Shown here: positions 27,529 through 35,294 of the stretch, piece after piece | How positions within the stretch are numbered: position 1 is the stretch's first letter | Layout: every line of letters begins with the position of its first letter | Assembly: GCA_936940865.1 (NCBI GenBank) | Contig: CAKZJB010000004.1 | Location: 1 to 62,640 of the forward strand | Reading direction: 5' to 3' | Source: an uncultured Asticcacaulis sp. | GTDB lineage: Bacteria > Pseudomonadota > Alphaproteobacteria > Caulobacterales > Caulobacteraceae | DNA length: 62,640 bases | Notes under the pieces: model-generated | Databases searched by the model: none | Told to the model about the DNA's origin: nothing | What the model saw: the letters and a program-made list of their open reading frames with translations, nothing else | Made by a program: the position numbers and the translations under genes

Positions 27529-27878
27529 CACTTCACGCGCGCCTGAGCCGTCATAATAACGCTTAAAGCCGCATCATCGGGATTGCTCATAACCTCAGCA
27601 CCTGAGACGCGATAAACGGTCAGACCTTGTGCTTCCAGATATGCCGTGCGCCGTTCGTCGCGTTCAGCCACGCCGTCGTTATTGTGAACCTGACCATCGA
27701 TCTCGACAATCAGTCGGGCTGCGGCACAATAGAAATCTGCAATGTAGGGGCCGACCGGATGCTGGCGGCGGAAATGCAGGCCTTCGGGCTTACCTTTCAA
27801 ACGCCACCATAGCCGCGCTTCCGCATCGGTCAGATTGCGCCGGAAATGCCTGGCCAGCGCGTATTTGCGCTTTTCCAT
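27528..27878 (-). CDS. DUF559 (PD-(D/E)XK-like nuclease fold) protein
   Basis: Small protein of 116 residues of the DUF559 family, related to Vsr-type and restriction-endonuclease folds. Typical motifs are LTDAEARLWWRLKG, FRRQHPVGPYIADFYCAAAR and LIVEIDGQVHNN. D48, E59, D61 and H65 are the probable metal-binding and catalytic residues. All are present, so activity is plausible. ATG 27878 follows a G-rich stretch inside the repeat junction. The gene is bracketed on both sides by the inverted repeats, as if it were the cargo of a small mobile unit of about 471 bp. No partner protein is encoded. In vivo function of the family is unknown. Confidence 0.88.
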   Translation of the reverse strand: MEKRKYALARHFRRNLTDAEARLWWRLKGKPEGLHFRRQHPVGPYIADFYCAAARLIVEIDGQVHNNDGVAERDERRTAYLEAQGLTVYRVSGAEVMSNPDDAALSVIMTAQARVK

Positions 27879-27895
27879 CGTGTGCCCCCAAAGAT

Positions 27896-27949
27896 ACCCC
27901 TCCACCGCCTTCGGCGGTCCCCCTCCCCACGCTTCGCGTAGGGAGGAGA
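27896..27949. repeat. Right inverted repeat flanking DUF559 gene
   Basis: ACCCCTCCACCGCCTTCGGC leads into GGTCCCCCTCCCCACGCTTC and GCGTAGGGAGGAG. This is the inverted counterpart of 27479-27528, with differences mainly in compensating stem positions (for example CCGAAGG versus CGAAG), which suggests that stem pairing is conserved. It ends about 20 bp before the stop of the CoA-transferase B subunit. Confidence 0.8.
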
Positions 27950-27968
27950 GCTTGCGTGAAACGGCACC

Positions 27969-28613
27969 TTACTTCAACCGAACCTCATACGTCGCCTGGG
28001 TCAGCTGCGCGATGTCGTCGAGTGTCACGTCGGGCGCCAGTTCGGTAAGGATCAGCCCCGAACCGTCCGGCTTGACCTCGAACACGCCCAGCGTCGAGAT
28101 GATCAGGTTGACGACGCGCGTGCCCGTCAGGGGCAGGGTACAGGCCTTCAGGACCTTGGACTCGCCGTGCTTGTTGGCATGCTCCATGACGACGACGACG
28201 CGCCTGACGCCCGCCACCAGGTCCATGGCGCCGCCCATCCCTTTGACCAGCTTGCCCGGGATCATCCAGTTGGCGATATCGCCGTTTTCCGCGACCTCCA
28301 TCGCGCCCAGGATGGTCAGGTCGATATGGCCGCCACGGATCATGGCGAAGCTGTCCGACGACGAGAAAAAGGATGTTTCCGGCAGGGCGGTGACGGTCTG
28401 CTTGCCGGCATTGATCAGGTCGGGATCGACCTCGTCGTCATAGGGGAAGGGGCCCATGCCCAGCATGCCGTTTTCCGACTGGAAGGTGACGGTCATGCCT
28501 TCGGGGATGTAGTTGGCCACCAGCGTCGGGATGCCGATGCCGAGATTGACGTAGAAGCCGTCCTGCAGTTCCTTCGCCGCGCGCTCGGCCAGTTGTTCGC
28601 GTGTCCAGGCCAT
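27969..28613 (-). CDS. 3-oxoacid CoA-transferase subunit B
   Basis: Beta subunit (214 residues) of a succinyl-CoA:3-ketoacid (SCOT/AtoA-type) CoA-transferase, which moves CoA between succinyl-CoA and acetoacetate in ketone-body or short-chain acid use. The catalytic glutamate is in FQSENGMLGMGPFP. GIGIPTLVANYIPEG and KGMGGAMDLVAGVRRVVVVM are family signatures. ATG 28613 (MAWTREQLAERAA) is chosen, one base after the stop of subunit A, so the two are an operon. The size is usual for separate B subunits. The DUF559 unit lies directly downstream. Confidence 0.93.
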   Translation of the reverse strand: MAWTREQLAERAAKELQDGFYVNLGIGIPTLVANYIPEGMTVTFQSENGMLGMGPFPYDDEVDPDLINAGKQTVTALPETSFFSSSDSFAMIRGGHIDLTILGAMEVAENGDIANWMIPGKLVKGMGGAMDLVAGVRRVVVVMEHANKHGESKVLKACTLPLTGTRVVNLIISTLGVFEVKPDGSGLILTELAPDVTLDDIAQLTQATYEVRLK

Positions 28614-28614
28614 C

Positions 28615-29334
28615 TTAATTCTCCGTTTCGCGTTGGCGGACCGTGCGCTGTTCGATACGCTTTTCGAACGTGCCGAGCACCAGGCGGTCGACATAGATGC
28701 CGGGCGTGTGGATGGTGTCGGGATCGAGGCTGCCCACCGGCACGATCTCCTCGACCTCGGCGACGCAGACCTTGCCGGCGGTCGCCATCATCGGGTTGAA
28801 GTTGCGCGCCGTCTTGCGGAAGATCAGGTTGCCGCGTTCGTCGCCCTTCCAGGCCTTGACGATCGAAAGGTCCGCCACCAGGCCCGTTTCCAGCACATAG
28901 TCGCGGTCGCCGAAGCGCTTGATTTCCTTGCCCTCGGCCACCACCGTGCCGACGCCCGTGGCGGTGTAGAAGCCGGGGATGCCCGCGCCGCCGGCACGGA
29001 TTCGCTCCGCCAGCGTACCTTGCGGATTGAATTCGAGTTCGAGTTCGCCAGCCAGGAACTGGCGTTCGAATTCCTTGTTTTCACCGACATAGGAGCTGAT
29101 CATCTTCCTGATCTGCCGCGTGGTCAAAAGCTGGCCGAGGCCGAACCCGTCGACGCCGGCATTGTTGGAGATGACCGTCAGGCCCTTCACGCCCGAATCG
29201 CGCAAGGCGGCGATCAGGTTTTCGGGAATGCCGCACAGGCCGAAGCCGCCCGACATGATCGTCATGTTGTCGAAGAGCAGGCCGTCCAGCGCCGTCTTGA
29301 TATCGGGCCAGACCTTGGAACCGCCATTAGCCAT
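28615..29334 (-). CDS. 3-oxoacid CoA-transferase subunit A
   Basis: Alpha subunit (239 residues) of the CoA-transferase. It shows the CoA-binding [13 protein letters not shown] motif (GGF.l.G.p), then [17 protein letters not shown], the segment [20 protein letters not shown] and [16 protein letters not shown], all typical of SCOT/ScoA A subunits. ATG 29334 has GGAGGA just upstream. It is the first gene of the pair. The upstream gap (29335-29640) is about 300 bp; it holds a pair of palindromic repeats and no gene. Substrate assignment to acetoacetate is by family only. Confidence 0.93.
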   Translation of the reverse strand: MANGGSKVWPDIKTALDGLLFDNMTIMSGGFGLCGIPENLIAALRDSGVKGLTVISNNAGVDGFGLGQLLTTRQIRKMISSYVGENKEFERQFLAGELELEFNPQGTLAERIRAGGAGIPGFYTATGVGTVVAEGKEIKRFGDRDYVLETGLVADLSIVKAWKGDERGNLIFRKTARNFNPMMATAGKVCVAEVEEIVPVGSLDPDTIHTPGIYVDRLVLGTFEKRIEQRTVRQRETEN

Positions 29335-29465
29335 GGTGTCCTCCAGAACGTGTTTTGTCAGGCACCTAAGCCGAATTGCATACGCCTGTCACGCGATAAT
29401 TGTGCGTTGCAAACGAGATGTGAAGAAGCGTGAGGAAGGAGCTTTTGCGTTGCCGGCAGTCCCCC

Positions 29466-29595
29466 CTTCCGTCTCGCCCTTCGCTGCGCTTCAGGCGAGC
29501 CACCTTCCCCGTAAACGGGGAAGGAATTAGTTGATTAAGCGCTTTTTCTTCCCTGCGAAGCGGGGAGGTGGCGCGAGCGAAGCGAGTGACGGAAG
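29466..29595. repeat. Paired inverted palindromic repeats
   Basis: The left copy (29466-29524) has CTTCCGTCTCGCCCTTCGC and CACCTTCCCCGTAAACGGGG. The right copy (29549-29595) has TTCCCTGCGAAGCGGGGAGG and ends GCGAGTGACGGAAG, the inverse of the left start. The 24-bp middle is AT-rich. The pair lies between the divergently oriented CoA-transferase and dehydrogenase genes. Confidence 0.7.
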
Positions 29596-29640
29596 CGGCA
29601 TTACCGACCGTTCAACACGACAACGACTTGGGGTTTGGAC

Positions 29641-30525
29641 ATGAATATCGGCTTCATCGGACTGGGCAGCATGGGCGCGGCGATCGTGCCGAACCTGCTG
29701 ATCGCGGGGCACGCGGTGTCGGTGTGGAACCGTACGGCCGCCAAGGCGAAACCTTTGATCGAAAAGGGTGCGACGCTCGCCGCCACGCCGGGCGAGGCCG
29801 CAAAGGACGCCGACGTCGTCTTCACCATGGTGGCCGATGACAAGGCGCTGGAAAGCGTCACGTTCGGGGCGGACGGTATCCTGGCCAACCTGAAAAAAGG
29901 CGGCGTCCACGTTTCGATGAGCACGGTATCGGTGGCGCTGGTCGAACGCCTGACCATTCAGCACGGCGCCGCGCATCAGGGCTTTGTCGCGGCACCGGTG
30001 TTCGGCCGTCCAGCGGCGGCCGCAGCGGGGCAGTTGTTCATCGCCGCCGCCGGGGCGCCGGACGCCCTGGAAAAGGTGCAGCCGCTGTTCAGCCTGATCA
30101 GCCAGAAGGTCTATCCGTTCGGCGACATTCCGGCCTCGGCCGCCCTGGTCAAGCTGGCCGGCAACTTCATGATCGTGTCGGTGACCGAACAACTGGGCGA
30201 GGCCATGGCGCTGCTTGGCCAGGGCGGCGTCGACAAGGCGGCCTTCCTCGACTTCATGACCTCGACCCTGTTCAACAGCCTGATCTATAAAAACTACGGC
30301 GCCTTGATCGCGTCGCAGACCTTCGAGCCCGTGGGTTTCGCAGCGGTGCTGGGCGCCAAGGATATAGGCCTGGTCAAGACCGCGGCCGACGGGCTGGACG
30401 TGCGCCTGCCGCTGGCGGACCTGCTGAGCGAACGTCTTGGCCGGCTGATCGCCGAGGGCAGCGGACATCTCGACCTTACGGCGCTGTCGAAACTGTCGGT
30501 CGACGATGCAGGGCAGACCGGATGA
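29641..30525 (+). CDS. 3-hydroxyisobutyrate dehydrogenase-family oxidoreductase
   Basis: NAD(P)-dependent beta-hydroxyacid dehydrogenase relative of 294 residues. The Rossmann fold starts at once with IGFIGLGSMGAAIVPNLL. The VFTMVADDKALESVTFG segment, the substrate-loop region (MSTVSVALVE), GFVAAPVFGRPAAAAAGQL and the catalytic lysine region (ALVKLAGNFMIVSVTEQLGE, in which K is the conserved general acid) are in family order. It is closer to the GLYR1/SSA reductase-like branch than to MmsB. ATG 29641 is taken rather than the TTG six bases earlier. The stop overlaps folP (ATGA). The exact substrate is unknown. Confidence 0.88.
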   Translation: MNIGFIGLGSMGAAIVPNLLIAGHAVSVWNRTAAKAKPLIEKGATLAATPGEAAKDADVVFTMVADDKALESVTFGADGILANLKKGGVHVSMSTVSVALVERLTIQHGAAHQGFVAAPVFGRPAAAAAGQLFIAAAGAPDALEKVQPLFSLISQKVYPFGDIPASAALVKLAGNFMIVSVTEQLGEAMALLGQGGVDKAAFLDFMTSTLFNSLIYKNYGALIASQTFEPVGFAAVLGAKDIGLVKTAADGLDVRLPLADLLSERLGRLIAEGSGHLDLTALSKLSVDDAGQTG

Positions 30526-31394
30526 GCCTCTACCGCCTCCACGCCGAAAAAGGGCCGTTGATCATGGGGGTGGTGAACGTCACCCCGGACAGTTTTTCCG
30601 ACGGCGGGCGGTTTTTCGATGTCGCGGACGCCGTGCGCCACGCGCGTGAGCTGATCGCGGCGGGCGCCGACGTGCTCGATGTCGGTGGGGAATCGACCCG
30701 GCCGGGCGCTCAGCCGGTGACGCTGGGCGAGGAGATAGACCGCGTCGTGCCGGTCATCCAGGCCATCACCGCCGAATGGGACGGGCCGGTCAGCATCGAC
30801 ACGCTGAAGCCCGAGGTCGCCGAGGAAGCCTTCAAGGCTGGGGCCGCGGTGTGGAACGACGTCACTGCGCTGGGGCATGAGGTCTGGTCTCTGGAGGTGG
30901 CCTCCCGTTTGGGCGGCGATATCATCCTGATGCACATGCAGGGCGAGCCGCGCACCATGCAGTCCAATCCCTATTACGAGGACGTGGTCGCCGAGGTCGA
31001 ATCGTACCTGGTCGACCGCGCCGAATTGGCGGTGCGCGCCGGTGTGCCGCGCGATCGCATCTGGATCGATCCCGGCATCGGCTTCGGCAAGACGCTGGAC
31101 CATAACCTGGCGTTGCTCCGGGCGACCGAAAGGCTGGCGGCGCATGGCTTTCCGCTTCTGATGGCGGCGTCGCGCAAGCGCTTCATCGCGGCGCTTGAGG
31201 AACGCGAAGGCGCGGACGTATCGGACGCCGAGCATCGCCTGGGGGCCAGCATTGCCGTGCACCTCCATGCCGTGGCGCATGGCGCGAAAATGGTCCGGGT
31301 CCACGATGTCGCCGAGATGAAGCAGGCGCTCAGGGTGTGGAAAGCCCTTTCTTGCACCTCCCCGTCGCTTAGCGATGGGGGACCGCACGCCTAA
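30522..31394 (+). CDS. folP: Dihydropteroate synthase
   Basis: Folate biosynthesis enzyme of 290 residues joining p-aminobenzoate to hydroxymethyl-dihydropterin diphosphate; target of sulfonamides. A TIM barrel is evident, with MGVVNVTPDSFSDGG (pterin/metal loop), DVGGESTRPGAQPV (loop 2, with the TRPGA sulfa-resistance-linked residues), SIDTLKPEVAE, IWIDPGIGFGKTLDHN and LMAASRKRFI. The first codon overlaps the preceding dehydrogenase. The last 13 or so residues (after VWKAL) and the stop are encoded by a palindromic intergenic repeat, so the natural C-terminus has probably been replaced. The catalytic core is intact. Confidence 0.95.
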   Translation: MSLYRLHAEKGPLIMGVVNVTPDSFSDGGRFFDVADAVRHARELIAAGADVLDVGGESTRPGAQPVTLGEEIDRVVPVIQAITAEWDGPVSIDTLKPEVAEEAFKAGAAVWNDVTALGHEVWSLEVASRLGGDIILMHMQGEPRTMQSNPYYEDVVAEVESYLVDRAELAVRAGVPRDRIWIDPGIGFGKTLDHNLALLRATERLAAHGFPLLMAASRKRFIAALEEREGADVSDAEHRLGASIAVHLHAVAHGAKMVRVHDVAEMKQALRVWKALSCTSPSLSDGGPHA

Positions 31395-31445
31395 CGGCGC
31401 CTCGTGCGGTCCCCCCATTTTTCTACGAAAAACGGGGCGGTGCAA
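31352..31445. repeat. Nested inverted repeat overlapping the folP 3' end
   Basis: Left arm 31352-31389 (TTGCACCTCCCCGTCGC, GGGGGACCGCACG) pairs with right arm 31403-31445 (CGTGCGGTCCCCCCA, ACGGGGCGGTGCAA). The outer and inner segments match and each arm has a small hairpin of its own. The folP stop TAA (31392-31394) lies in the loop. It may serve as terminator for the convergent genes: the right end continues AAAAAAG on plus, which gives a T-run for minus transcription into folP. Confidence 0.75.
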
Positions 31446-31451
31446 AAAAGA

Positions 31452-32201
31452 TCAAATCTCGAACCCGATCGCCTTGGGATCGATCTTGGCCATGGCGACC
31501 GCCGATTCCATGACGATCTGCCCGGCCAGGGTCGGGTCGATGATGGTCTTGCCCTTGATGATCAGCAATTGCGCCGACAGGGCGAAATACCAGCCCATGA
31601 AGAAGGGATCGGCATCCAGGGATTTCAGGACCTCATAGCAGCCGGCCCATTGCTTTTTCAGGGTCTCGATGGGCTGTTCGAGGGGCTGGTGATCGTCGGG
31701 CACGCTCAACCTGCCGAAGTCGGCGCTGCCGATCGCGGACACGGTGCGGCGGATGATGTCGTTGATGTCCGGCAGCGGTGCGCCCACATGATGTACGGCG
31801 CCGGCCACCAGGCTCCAGACCGAAACGCGGGCCATCAGCAGCGGCTGGTTGAGCTGGTCGCCCATGAAGTAGCGCGCGCCGTTCACGATGACGAAGGCCG
31901 ATTCGAGCGGCATGCGGCCGGTCTTGACCAGGACTTTGCGCACTGCGACCTGGCAGCCGAACCCGGCCATGGCGCCGAGCGCGCTCAGCAGGGTTTCGAT
32001 GTGAATCCCCGGCCGCCCGTCGGACATCTTGTGGGTATAGGCGCTTTCGAAGGCCGACAGCATGCCGCGCGCGACGAGGTCGGGCGGGAGCGGCTTGTCG
32101 CCGACCGCGCGGGTGGCGGGCAGGTGGGCGGAAAAGTCGATGGGACCGCGCGGCTTCGGCGCGGGTTTCGTCTTGCCGAAAAGGTCTTCGAACAGCCCCA
32201 T
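31452..32201 (-). CDS. Conserved hypothetical protein
   Basis: Soluble protein of 249 residues that I do not recognise. The N-terminus is basic and Pro-rich (GLFEDLFGKTKPAPKPRGP). The body has helical segments with Gly-Ala motifs (LLSALGAMAGFGCQVAVRK) and an ARYFMGDQLNQPLL segment. There is no signal peptide, membrane helix or catalytic motif I can name. Codon use is normal for the neighbourhood. It is the most downstream of three minus-strand genes (with the 121-residue and DUF1653 genes), 38 bp after the previous stop, so possibly one operon. Confidence 0.75.
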   Translation of the reverse strand: MGLFEDLFGKTKPAPKPRGPIDFSAHLPATRAVGDKPLPPDLVARGMLSAFESAYTHKMSDGRPGIHIETLLSALGAMAGFGCQVAVRKVLVKTGRMPLESAFVIVNGARYFMGDQLNQPLLMARVSVWSLVAGAVHHVGAPLPDINDIIRRTVSAIGSADFGRLSVPDDHQPLEQPIETLKKQWAGCYEVLKSLDADPFFMGWYFALSAQLLIIKGKTIIDPTLAGQIVMESAVAMAKIDPKAIGFEI

Positions 32202-32239
32202 GGTGCCCCCCCCGAGAGCGCGGAATGTGCGTAACGACC

Positions 32240-32605
32240 TTAATTCAAGGGACGGTAAATATCAAACGCGCCCAGGAACTGCGGATTATGGATGACGGTG
32301 CCGCAGCTCAGCTGATAGCGGCCGCGCTCCATCATGGCGAAGGCGGCGGGCACCAGCGGCAGGAACAGCTCCTCGCCCGACTTCTTGCCGACCAGCGACA
32401 GCACGAAGCCTTCCGAGCGGTTGGCGCGGATCAGGCGCCCGGCCAGGATTTCGAACGACAACAGCGCGTCGTCCGGTCCGATCTGGTTGAGCCTGACCAG
32501 GATCAGCGTCCCGCGCATGGCTTTCAGGATCGGATGGTCGCGGTCGGCGAAGGCTTCGGGGACGAGTTCGTTCCAGCGGCTGTGCGGGTCGCTCTTCTTC
32601 GTCAC
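32240..32605 (-). CDS. Conserved hypothetical protein
   Basis: Small soluble protein of 121 residues, family not recognised. The sequence looks alpha/beta (GTLILVRLNQIGPDDALLSF, EGFVLSLVGKKSGEELFLP) and ends in FDIYRPLN. It overlaps the upstream DUF1653 gene by four bases (ATGA), so the two are co-translated, and it precedes the 249-residue hypothetical by 38 bp. No signal peptide. Coding is supported by length, GC-rich third positions and the coupled start. Confidence 0.72.
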   Translation of the reverse strand: MTKKSDPHSRWNELVPEAFADRDHPILKAMRGTLILVRLNQIGPDDALLSFEILAGRLIRANRSEGFVLSLVGKKSGEELFLPLVPAAFAMMERGRYQLSCGTVIHNPQFLGAFDIYRPLN

Positions 32606-32868
32606 GACACGCCTTCCAGCACGTCGCGCACGATGGCAAAACGCGGCACGGTCTGGCCGTCGACCTCGACCGATTCGACGAACATGCCTAGCGGCCTGAC
32701 CCAGATCTGCGCCTGGCCGGCCTCCTGGCCCAGCGGCGCGTAGACCACCAGCACCTCTTCGGTTTCGGAATGCTTCGCCGTGCCCAGCACGCGGTAATGC
32801 TTACCCTTGTAGTGCCTGTAGACGCCGCGTTCGATCTCGCTTTTGTAAAATGCAGTTGCCAGCGGCAT
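32602..32868 (-). CDS. DUF1653 family protein
   Basis: Protein of 88 residues of the DUF1653 family: ERGVYRHYKGKHYRVLGTA, then EVLVVYAPLGQEAGQAQIWV and RPLGMFVESVEVDG, a single small beta-rich domain with the family's Tyr-Lys-Gly-x-x-Tyr core. Function of the family is unknown. ATG 32868 begins the gene. Its stop overlaps the next gene by four bases. The divergent thiD starts 105 bp away, so the gap between them should hold both promoters. Confidence 0.85.
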   Translation of the reverse strand: MPLATAFYKSEIERGVYRHYKGKHYRVLGTAKHSETEEVLVVYAPLGQEAGQAQIWVRPLGMFVESVEVDGQTVPRFAIVRDVLEGVS

Positions 32869-32973
32869 GTCGGCCTCCTACATCGGGGCGCAAAGGGGAA
32901 GGGGGCGGTATTCGCCGATGCGGATATTATGCGCCGATTTGCCGACTGAACACAATTCCCTCAAGGTTCCTTC

Positions 32974-33753
32974 ATGCACAGAGTTCTGATTATCGCCGGT
33001 TCCGATTCCGGCGGCGGCGCCGGCATCCAGGCGGACATCAAGACCGTGACCTGCCTCGGCGGCTATGCCATGACGGCGATCACGGCCCTGACCGTGCAGA
33101 ATACGCTGGGCGTCAGCGACGTCATGGGCGTGCCGCCGGACTTCATCATCGCCCAGGCGCGAGCCTGCCTCGACGATATCGGCGCCGACGCCGTCAAGAC
33201 CGGCATGCTGGCCGATATCGCCACCATGGAGGCGGTGGCCGAGGTGCTGCTGGCCAGTTCGGCCTTCAAGGTCGTCGACCCGGTCATGGTGGCCAAGGGC
33301 GGCCATGCCCTGATGCGCGAAGGGGCGATCGATGCGCTGAAGGCGCTCATGCTGCCGCATGCCGATCTTCTGACGCCCAATGCGCCGGAGGCCGCGACCC
33401 TGACCGGCGTCGAGGTGACCGGTGAGGACGAGATGCGCCGGGCCGGCCAGATGCTGCTGCGCATGGGGGCGAAAAACGTGCTGCTGAAAGGCGGGCATAT
33501 ACGGGGACCCGAGGTCGTCGATATCCTGTTCACCCCCGATGGCGAACACCGCTTTACGTCCAGGCGCATCGAGACCGCGCATACCCACGGCACGGGTTGC
33601 ACCCTGGCCAGCGCCTGCGCCACGCTCAACCAGCAGGGCCGGACTCTGAAGGAGACGATCGAGATGGCGCGCGACTATCTTTACGGCGCGATCCTGATGG
33701 CGCCGCAACTCGGCCAGGGGCACGGGCCGCTCAGGCATAACTGGTTGCTGTAG
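32974..33753 (+). CDS. thiD: Hydroxymethylpyrimidine/phosphomethylpyrimidine kinase
   Basis: Ribokinase-family enzyme of 259 residues that phosphorylates HMP and HMP-P in thiamine synthesis. Motifs in order: LIIAGSDSGGGAGIQADIKT at the N-terminus (HMP site), AMTAITALTVQNTLGV, VDPVMVAKGGHALM, LLTPNAPEAATLTG, VLLKGGH and the anion-hole/catalytic HTHGTGCTLASACA. All are intact and the length is typical. It is a single gene without other thi genes. No TPP riboswitch is evident in the 105-bp leader, which has no room for one. Confidence 0.95.
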   Translation: MHRVLIIAGSDSGGGAGIQADIKTVTCLGGYAMTAITALTVQNTLGVSDVMGVPPDFIIAQARACLDDIGADAVKTGMLADIATMEAVAEVLLASSAFKVVDPVMVAKGGHALMREGAIDALKALMLPHADLLTPNAPEAATLTGVEVTGEDEMRRAGQMLLRMGAKNVLLKGGHIRGPEVVDILFTPDGEHRFTSRRIETAHTHGTGCTLASACATLNQQGRTLKETIEMARDYLYGAILMAPQLGQGHGPLRHNWLL

Positions 33754-33833
33754 ACACCAGAGCGGGCAGAAAATTCGGGCCTCCCCGTTCATGGAGCCGG
33801 CCGGGTTGATCATATCATCCTGGCAGAACAAGA

Positions 33834-33866
33834 AAAAGGCGCGGACCTTGCGGTGCGCGCCCTTTC
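33834..33866 (-). terminator. Rho-independent terminator for the 33888 gene
   Basis: Read on minus, GGGCGCGCACC, a GCAA loop and GGTCCGCGCC form a stem followed by TTTTTCTT. One mismatch. It lies 22 bp after the stop of the secreted-protein gene. Confidence 0.8.
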
Positions 33867-33887
33867 TTTGCACTGCATATTCAAGCC

Positions 33888-34241
33888 TTAACGGCGGTTG
33901 CCGTCGTGGCCCTGGTAGCGGATGTCGGCCGACAGCTGGTCGAGCTTCATGTTCAGCGTCGCCGTTTCGCGGGCGTCGAGGCCGCGGCTGCGTTCGAACC
34001 GGCGTTCCAGCGACTTGATGGCGTTGAGGCGCGAAGTCAGGCGGGCGGCTTCGCGGCCGCTGAGGGCATGGAAGCGGCGGCCTTCGCTGATGCGCGAACG
34101 CAGATTGTCGATACGGAAGTCGATACGGTCGTCGCGCATTTCGCGGACGACGGGGCGCGACTGGGCGTCGGCGGCAACGGCCGAAACTGTGCCGGTCAGG
34201 GCGGCGGCGGCGATCAGGGCCTTGAAGATGGTCGCTTTCAT
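33888..34241 (-). CDS. Small secreted Arg-rich protein, paralogue 1
   Basis: Exported protein of 117 residues. The signal peptide ends about ADA (residue 26) and is followed by a charged, helical mature part rich in Arg, Asp and Leu (IDNLRSRISEGRRFHALS, REAARLTSRLNAIKSLE). The end, LNMKLDQLSADIRYQGHDGN, closely matches the neighbour at 34663 (LNDRLDDLSADVRVEGHDGN), so the two are paralogues from a tandem duplication. ATG 34241 has GAGAG upstream. It has its own promoter region and terminator. I do not recognise the family; a periplasmic structural or metal-binding role is guesswork. Confidence 0.82.
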   Translation of the reverse strand: MKATIFKALIAAAALTGTVSAVAADAQSRPVVREMRDDRIDFRIDNLRSRISEGRRFHALSGREAARLTSRLNAIKSLERRFERSRGLDARETATLNMKLDQLSADIRYQGHDGNRR

Positions 34242-34404
34242 GATGGTCTCTCCATTGGTGATGTCTCGCTGCTCTCCAGCGATGGTGACAGTTAAACACA
34301 TCCCGGCTGAGCCAATTCTGAGGCTGTGGTTCATGTCCGCTTCAGTGTCATGGCCAATTTGCGGCGTGTTATTACGGTTGTGAAACGCGTAAATTTTCAA
34401 TGCA

Positions 34405-34530
34405 TTAGGTCTGGCCAAACCATTGGGCCAGCGTTTCGGCCAGATCCGGAGCACCGGAATTCCCCGCCCAGGCGACATATCCGTCCGGCGGGACCCGCAC
34501 GATCTCGCTATCGACACCGGGGGCCGGCAT
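34405..34530 (-). pseudogene. Remnant of FAD-dependent monooxygenase C-terminus
   Basis: A minus-strand frame ending at 34405 reads VRVPPDGYVAWAGNSGAPDL then AETLAQWFGQT. The DGYVAW...L...WFG pattern is the usual end of PheA/TfdB-type FAD monooxygenases. Upstream of about 34530 the frame turns into composition-biased sequence with no homologous domain, so only about 40 residues of the roughly 500-residue enzyme remain. It lies between the two secreted-protein paralogues. Gene loss by deletion is inferred. Confidence 0.55.
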
Positions 34531-34601
34531 GCGGCGGGCCTTGCGGCAAGAGGCTGGCGCGCCATATGGAAGAATGGGAGATGATCGATGCCGCGCGCAT
34601 G

Positions 34602-34636
34602 AAAAGAGCGCGGCGCCTGGATGGGCACCGCGCTCT
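34602..34636 (-). terminator. Rho-independent terminator for the 34663 gene
   Basis: On minus, AGAGCGCGGTGCC, a short loop and GGCGCCGCGCTCT form a stem with one mismatch, followed by TTTTC. It lies 26 bp after the stop. Confidence 0.78.
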
Positions 34637-34662
34637 CCGCTCACGCCGGTATTGGGGGCTAT

Positions 34663-35097
34663 TTACCAGCGGTTGCCATCGTGGCCTTCGACACGGACGT
34701 CGGCCGAGAGATCATCGAGACGATCGTTCAGCATCGCCACTTCGCGGCCGTCGAGCCCGCGGCCCGACCGTTCGCAGTTGCGCTTCATTTCGACGATGCG
34801 GCGCAGACGCCATTCCATGCGGTCGGCTTCGCGATGGCTCAGCCGGCCGCTGTCTTCCGCGCGGTCGATCCAGTCGCGCAGTCGATCGATACGGGCGTCG
34901 ATCTGATAGGAGCCGCCACGGTCGTAGCCGCCGCGGCGGTCCCAGCCGCCATCGCGGTCGCGCCAGCCGCCATCGCGCCAGCCGGCGTCGACGTCGGTCC
35001 GGACCACGACCTGGGCGTCGGCAATGGCCGGCAGGGCCAGGGCGCCGGCGACGGAAGCCACGGCGGTCAGGGCGATCAGGGTGCTCTTGATGGACAT
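34663..35097 (-). CDS. Small secreted Arg/Asp-rich protein, paralogue 2
   Basis: Exported protein of 144 residues. The signal peptide ends about ADAQ (residue 30). The mature protein begins with a Gly/Trp/Arg/Asp-rich low-complexity stretch (WRDGGWRDRDGGWDRRGGYD) that paralogue 1 lacks. It is followed by the shared helical domain (IDARIDRLRDWIDRAEDSGR, LSHREADRMEWRLRRIVEMK) and the shared tail LSADVRVEGHDGN. ATG 35097 has GGAGAAACG upstream. It has its own terminator, so it is a separate unit from paralogue 1. Family and role are not recognised. Confidence 0.82.
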   Translation of the reverse strand: MSIKSTLIALTAVASVAGALALPAIADAQVVVRTDVDAGWRDGGWRDRDGGWDRRGGYDRGGSYQIDARIDRLRDWIDRAEDSGRLSHREADRMEWRLRRIVEMKRNCERSGRGLDGREVAMLNDRLDDLSADVRVEGHDGNRW

Positions 35098-35294
35098 CTT
35101 CGTTTCTCCTCGGCTTTTTCCTCCCGGTCGGGAGGGAATGGTCAACCGCTGTGCTTCAGCGTTGACACCACTTAACCACGCCGCGTCTGAGCCGAACCTG
35201 AACGGTGCGGTTCATCTCCGGTTCAGGAAAAAAGCCCTTGCCCAGGCCGCGTGGCTGTCGCATTAGACCCGCGAGTTTTCCTGAGGAGGTCCCC

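Noticed and set aside
32869-32973. A TPP riboswitch before thiD
   Set aside because: The 105-bp gap shows no THI-box core (CTGAGA...ACCTGA) and also has to serve the divergent DUF1653 gene.
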